A stretch of DNA of 17,669 nucleotides, from assembly GCA_035533335.1 (NCBI GenBank), contig DATLUC010000102.1:1-17669 (forward strand). The letters run 5' to 3'. Below the pieces are notes generated by a model that saw only the letters and a list, made by a program, of their open reading frames with translations, ran no database searches and had not been told where the DNA came from. Numbering within the stretch: position 1 is the first letter of the stretch; every line of letters starts with the position of its first letter. Made by a program: the position numbers and the translations under genes. The DNA comes from DATKSS01 sp035533335 (GTDB taxonomy: Bacteria > Chloroflexota > Dormibacteria > Dormibacterales > Dormibacteraceae). Positions 14,690-17,669 of the stretch are shown here, piece by piece.

Positions 14690-15666
14690 TCTGGGCCGGC
14701 CCCGGTGGCCGCCTCACCCGAGGCCATGACGCTGTCGTGGCTTTCGAGGGTGGCGTAGGCGATCATCCCCCCCAGAGCTTGCGGGATGGTGGCCACGGCG
14801 CGCAACAGCAGCGCGACGGTGGCCGCGATGGCAAGATTCACGCCGTATCCCGCAAGGACGCCCACCACCACCGCATCGGTGGTGCCGATTCCAAAAGGCA
14901 GCGTGGACAGGATTCCCACGGCCTGCGACGCGGCGTAAGCCGCGACCGCCTGGGTCATCGGCACGCGATGATCGAGCCCGTCCAGCAGCAGCCAGAGCTG
15001 GACCCCACTGAGGACGAAGACGGCGAGCGTCAGCCCCGACGCCTGGGCCAGGAGGGTGGGCGAGCGAAGCAGGCGCCGGAAATTGTCCACGACCTCGAGG
15101 GCCCCTTCCGCGAAGCGGCTCAAAGGACCCCGCGTCACCTTCGTGAGGACCCACCGCTCAAGGCCGGGTGGGATCTGTTCGAAAACCACGGGGGCGATCG
15201 TTGCAGCGCCGAGACCCACGCCGACTCCCAACCAGCCGATGGTGCCGTGGCGCGGCAGCGTGATGAGCAGCACTGCAACAACGAGCATCAAGCCAAGACT
15301 GAAAACGCGCTCGAACGTCACCACTGCGGCGCCGACGCGCAGGGGAACGCCGTGGTCCCTGCGCCAGATGTACGCCCGCATGTAGTCACCGCTTGCAGCC
15401 GGGGTGAGGCTGCTGGTGGTCGTGCCGATGAGCTGGGTTCGCAGCTGGCTTCCGAATGGGATTCGGTGACCGAGATGGGCGATCACCACGCCGGCGCGCA
15501 GCGCTCGGAGCCCGACCACCGGGATGTTGAGGAGGAGCGCGGCGAGGACGGAGAGAGGGTTCACGTGCTGCAGCGACGCCCAGATGCTTGCGGGATGGCT
15601 GAAGGCGATCACGACGACGCCCAGCGCGACACCCATGGCTGTGGCTGCGACCCGTCCTGAGCTCAA
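14686..15666 (-). CDS. Flippase-like integral membrane protein (LPG_synthase_TM / UPF0104, AglD-like)
   Basis: The protein has 326 residues and seven to eight membrane helices. The features LRALRAGVVI, LIGTTTSSLTPAASGDYMRAY and VTFERVFSLGLML in the first half, and LPFGIGTTDAVVVGVL in the second, are those of the family that shares the membrane part of lysylphosphatidylglycerol synthase (MprF). There is no aminoacyl-transferase domain. Members sit in polysaccharide and N-glycan clusters and are thought to move or handle lipid-linked sugars. The start is TTG at 15666 without a clear ribosome-binding site; a later ATG at about 15633 is possible. As first gene of the operon with the epimerase and sqdB, it may export or process a lipid carrying the resulting sugar. 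Confidence 0.87.
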   Translation of the reverse strand: MSSGRVAATAMGVALGVVVIAFSHPASIWASLQHVNPLSVLAALLLNIPVVGLRALRAGVVIAHLGHRIPFGSQLRTQLIGTTTSSLTPAASGDYMRAYIWRRDHGVPLRVGAAVVTFERVFSLGLMLVVAVLLITLPRHGTIGWLGVGVGLGAATIAPVVFEQIPPGLERWVLTKVTRGPLSRFAEGALEVVDNFRRLLRSPTLLAQASGLTLAVFVLSGVQLWLLLDGLDHRVPMTQAVAAYAASQAVGILSTLPFGIGTTDAVVVGVLAGYGVNLAIAATVALLLRAVATIPQALGGMIAYATLESHDSVMASGEAATGAGPE

Positions 15667-15822
15667 AAGCCGACGTGCCGGCCTGGTCGCAGGCTTAGGA
15701 CCGGTCTGGGTTTTGATAGCGCGACAGCTTATCCGCTCGGCCTTGGAAACCGCTGAGAAAACTCGGAGAACGCCACCACGAAGGGCGATCGCGGCACGCG
15801 GTTCGCATAAGCTTTTCCGGAA
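15667..15822. other. Divergent intergenic region between the glycan operon and ilvD
   Basis: These 156 bases must carry promoters for both directions. No good -35/-10 pair was found by eye on either strand. The only symmetric element is a 10-base perfect palindrome, TTTCCGGAAA (15814-15823), touching the ilvD start codon. No T-box or attenuator-like leader peptide was seen. Confidence 0.4.
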
Positions 15823-17490
15823 ATGGCGCCATTCGATCTGCCCAGCCGGGCCCTTTACCAGGGCCGTGACCGGGCGGCAGCGCGGTCCTTCCTACATGCC
15901 ATCGGGCTGACCGCCGCCGACATCGACAAGCCCTTCGTCGGCGTGTCCAACTGCTGGTCCGAGACCATGCCCTGCAACTTCGGGCTTCGCGAGCTCGCGA
16001 CACCGCTGAAGTCAGGCATCCGCGGCGCCGGCGCGAACCCGATGGAGTTCAACACCATCGCCATCTCCGACGGCATCACGATGGGCACCGAAGGCATGAA
16101 GACGTCGCTCGTGAGCCGCGAGGTCATCGCGGATTCGATCGAGCTCGTCGCGCGAGGCCACATGTTCGATGCCATGTGCTGCCTTTGCGCATGCGACAAG
16201 ACGATCCCCGCCTCGGCCATTGCGCTCGCGCGCCTCGACCGCCCGGGCATGGTCTTGTACGGCGGCTCGATCATGCCGGGCACTTTCCGGGGACGCCAGG
16301 TCGCGGTCGGAGACGTTTACGAGGCGATCGGCGCCGCCGCCGCGGGGAAGATCAGCGACGCGGACCTGGCCGAGCTCGAGGCGGTGGCCTGTCCGGGGGC
16401 CGGTGCGTGCGGCGGACAGTACACGGCCAACACGATGTCGATGGTCATGGAGGTGATCGGCCTCTCGCCGGTGGGGTTCAACTCGATACCCGCGACCGAC
16501 CCTGCGAAGCACCGCGCCGCCCAGGCGCTGGGGCCCGTCGCGATGAACCTTCTCGAGCAGGACCTGCGCCCCTCGAAGATCCTCACCCGGCGTGCCTTCG
16601 ACAACGCGATCGCCGCGGTGGCCGCGAGCGGCGGCTCCACCAACGCGGTCCTGCACCTCCTGGCCCTGGCGCGCGAGGTCGGCGTCGAGCTGGCGATCGA
16701 CGACATCGACCGCATCAGCCGGCGCACCCCGCTTCTGTGCGACCTCAAGCCGGGCGGGCGGTTTGCGGCTGTCGAGCTGCACCGAGCGGGCGGGATCGCT
16801 TTGCTGACGCAGCGATTGCTCGACGGCGGGTACGTCGACGGAGACGCCATCACGGTGACCGGCCGCTCGCTCGGCGAGGAGTGCGAGGCGGTGACCGAGA
16901 CGGTGGGTCAAGAGGTCGTCGCACCCCTTTCGCACCCCCTGCGGGCCGAGGGCGGCCTGGTGATCCTGCGCGGGAACCTGGCCCCGGAAGGGGCCGTGGT
17001 CAAGATCACGCAGCACACGACGGTGTCGCATCGTGGACCGGCCCGGGTCTTCAACCGCGAGGAGGACGCGTTCGCGGCCGTCTACGCGGGTCGGATCAAG
17101 CCGGGCGACGTGGTCGTCATCCGGTATGAAGGGCCGAAGGGCGGGCCAGGCATGCGGGAGATGCTCCAGGTGACGGCGGCGATCGTCGGCGAGGGCCTGG
17201 GTGAGTCCGTCGCGATGGTCACCGACGGTCGGTTTTCGGGGGCGACAAGTGGGCTCATGGTCGGCCACGTGGCGCCCGAGGCGGCCGCGGGCGGGCCGCT
17301 TGCCGCGCTCCATGACGGCGACGTCATCGACATCGACGTGGAGACTCGCCGGCTGGCGGTGGACGGAATCGACATTGCGGCCCGCATGAAGGGTTGGTCG
17401 CCGCCGGAGCCACACTACAGGCGGGGCGTGCTCGCCCGCTACGCGATGCTCGTCGGGAGCGCCTCCGAAGGGGCGATGCTCAAGCCGTGA
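15823..17490 (+). CDS. ilvD: Dihydroxy-acid dehydratase
   Basis: The protein is complete at 555 residues. It converts 2,3-dihydroxy-isovalerate and 2,3-dihydroxy-3-methylvalerate to the 2-oxo acids that precede valine, leucine and isoleucine. The conserved elements are FNTIAISDGITMG (Asp83, metal), CDKTIP with Cys124 and Lys126, CPGAGACGGQYTANTM with Cys196, and VTDGRFSGATSG near the end with the catalytic Ser. Cys51 (MPCN), Cys124 and Cys196 are in place for an iron-sulfur cluster; the three-Cys pattern suggests the [2Fe-2S] type. The segment before CDK is Cys-rich (MCCLCACDK, 118-126), which is unusual. The ATG at 15823 follows a weak CCGGAA. It is divergent from the glycan operon and converges on leuD with 27 bases between the stops. 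Confidence 0.97.
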   Translation: MAPFDLPSRALYQGRDRAAARSFLHAIGLTAADIDKPFVGVSNCWSETMPCNFGLRELATPLKSGIRGAGANPMEFNTIAISDGITMGTEGMKTSLVSREVIADSIELVARGHMFDAMCCLCACDKTIPASAIALARLDRPGMVLYGGSIMPGTFRGRQVAVGDVYEAIGAAAAGKISDADLAELEAVACPGAGACGGQYTANTMSMVMEVIGLSPVGFNSIPATDPAKHRAAQALGPVAMNLLEQDLRPSKILTRRAFDNAIAAVAASGGSTNAVLHLLALAREVGVELAIDDIDRISRRTPLLCDLKPGGRFAAVELHRAGGIALLTQRLLDGGYVDGDAITVTGRSLGEECEAVTETVGQEVVAPLSHPLRAEGGLVILRGNLAPEGAVVKITQHTTVSHRGPARVFNREEDAFAAVYAGRIKPGDVVVIRYEGPKGGPGMREMLQVTAAIVGEGLGESVAMVTDGRFSGATSGLMVGHVAPEAAAGGPLAALHDGDVIDIDVETRRLAVDGIDIAARMKGWSPPEPHYRRGVLARYAMLVGSASEGAMLKP

Positions 17491-17517
17491 CCGGTCTCAA
17501 CCCGCTGGACTTGACCG

Positions 17518-17669
17518 TTATTTGACGGCGGGCAGCCAGGCAGCCCGCCTGGACTCGTAGCTCGCGATCTCTGAATCGTGCCGTTCGACCAACCCGATCT
17601 CGTCCAGCCCGCCCAGCTGGCAATCGCGCGATAAGGGGTCTATCTCGAACCGATATGCTAACCCCTCGC
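17518..17669 (-). CDS. leuD: 3-isopropylmalate dehydratase small subunit, C-terminal end (partial)
   Basis: The minus strand from the window edge (first full codon at 17667) reads an open frame of 49 codons to TAA at 17518-17520. It contains FEIDPLSRDCQLGGLDEIG, ERHDSEIASYESRRAAW and the end LPAVK. This is the conserved C-terminal pattern of LeuD: a FEIDPF-like strand, the L-x-G-L-D-(D/E)-I-G motif, then a helix with I-x-x-YE and a final RPAWLP-like stretch. LeuD with LeuC isomerises 2-isopropylmalate to 3-isopropylmalate in leucine synthesis. The gene starts beyond the window. It converges on ilvD, another branched-chain amino-acid gene, so the two are clustered but not co-transcribed. A GC-rich hairpin (17527-17549) lies inside its last codons. 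The evidence is short but the motif order is distinctive. Confidence 0.85.
   Translation of the reverse strand, partial: EGLAYRFEIDPLSRDCQLGGLDEIGLVERHDSEIASYESRRAAWLPAVK

Noticed and set aside
15814..15823. Palindrome TTTCCGGAAA at the ilvD start as an operator
   Set aside because: Ten bases of symmetry alone is weak evidence, and it overlaps the probable ribosome-binding region. No second copy was seen.
17527..17549. GC-rich hairpin (7-base stem GGCGGGC/GCCCGCC) after ilvD as a terminator
   Set aside because: It lies inside the last codons of leuD on the minus strand and has no T-run on either side. It may slow polymerase, but it cannot be called a terminator from sequence alone.
17634..17666. 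Inverted repeat AGGGGT...ACCCCT with a GGTTCGA-like stretch, resembling a tRNA T-arm on the minus strand
   Set aside because: No cloverleaf could be built, and the stretch is explained fully by the leuD reading frame.

Overview
The window is G+C-rich bacterial DNA (about two-thirds G+C by eye) with tightly packed genes, many GTG and TTG starts, and 1- or 4-base start/stop overlaps. Lipoprotein signals, a cytochrome oxidase assembly factor of the CtaG (caa3) type, a VKOR paired with a DUF929-type thioredoxin-fold protein, and DUF2079 and K+-channel proteins of a kind common in Actinobacteria together suggest an aerobic, probably soil-dwelling actinobacterium or a relative such as a Chloroflexota/Dormibacterota lineage. 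This placement is inference; no rRNA or tRNA gene is present to test it.

Layout. (1) 1-404 (-) is the start of a sugar-ABC substrate-binding lipoprotein with an apparent frameshift, divergent from a ROK-family repressor (615-1799, +). The 210 bases between them hold two mirror-image sigma70-like promoters. (2) 1851-2954 (+) is a small K+-channel-like protein. (3) 2968-5732 (-) is a complete polar amino-acid ABC importer: lipoprotein, permease, ATPase. (4) 5791-10268 (+) is a six-gene run: unknown membrane protein, cupredoxin-like protein, polytopic membrane protein, DUF929 thioredoxin-fold protein, VKOR and CtaG. The last five are nearly or actually overlapping. It looks like an extracytoplasmic copper and disulfide module serving respiratory oxidase assembly or secreted-protein folding. 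(5) 10281-15666 is a surface glycan or glycolipid region: a DUF2079 polytopic protein (-), a GT2 glycosyltransferase (+), then the minus-strand operon of a flippase-like membrane protein, an NDP-sugar epimerase/dehydratase and a UDP-sulfoquinovose synthase (SqdB). (6) 15823-17490 (+) is ilvD, converging on the 3' end of leuD (17518-17669, -), which runs off the window. Both belong to branched-chain amino-acid synthesis.

No mobile element, CRISPR array, RNA gene or phage gene was seen. No stretch over 300 bases lacks a gene; the longest gaps are 405-614 and 15667-15822. The most interesting parts are the copper/disulfide module, with an unusual HxH/CxC cupredoxin, and the sulfoquinovose cluster, which lacks a recognisable SqdX-type transferase.
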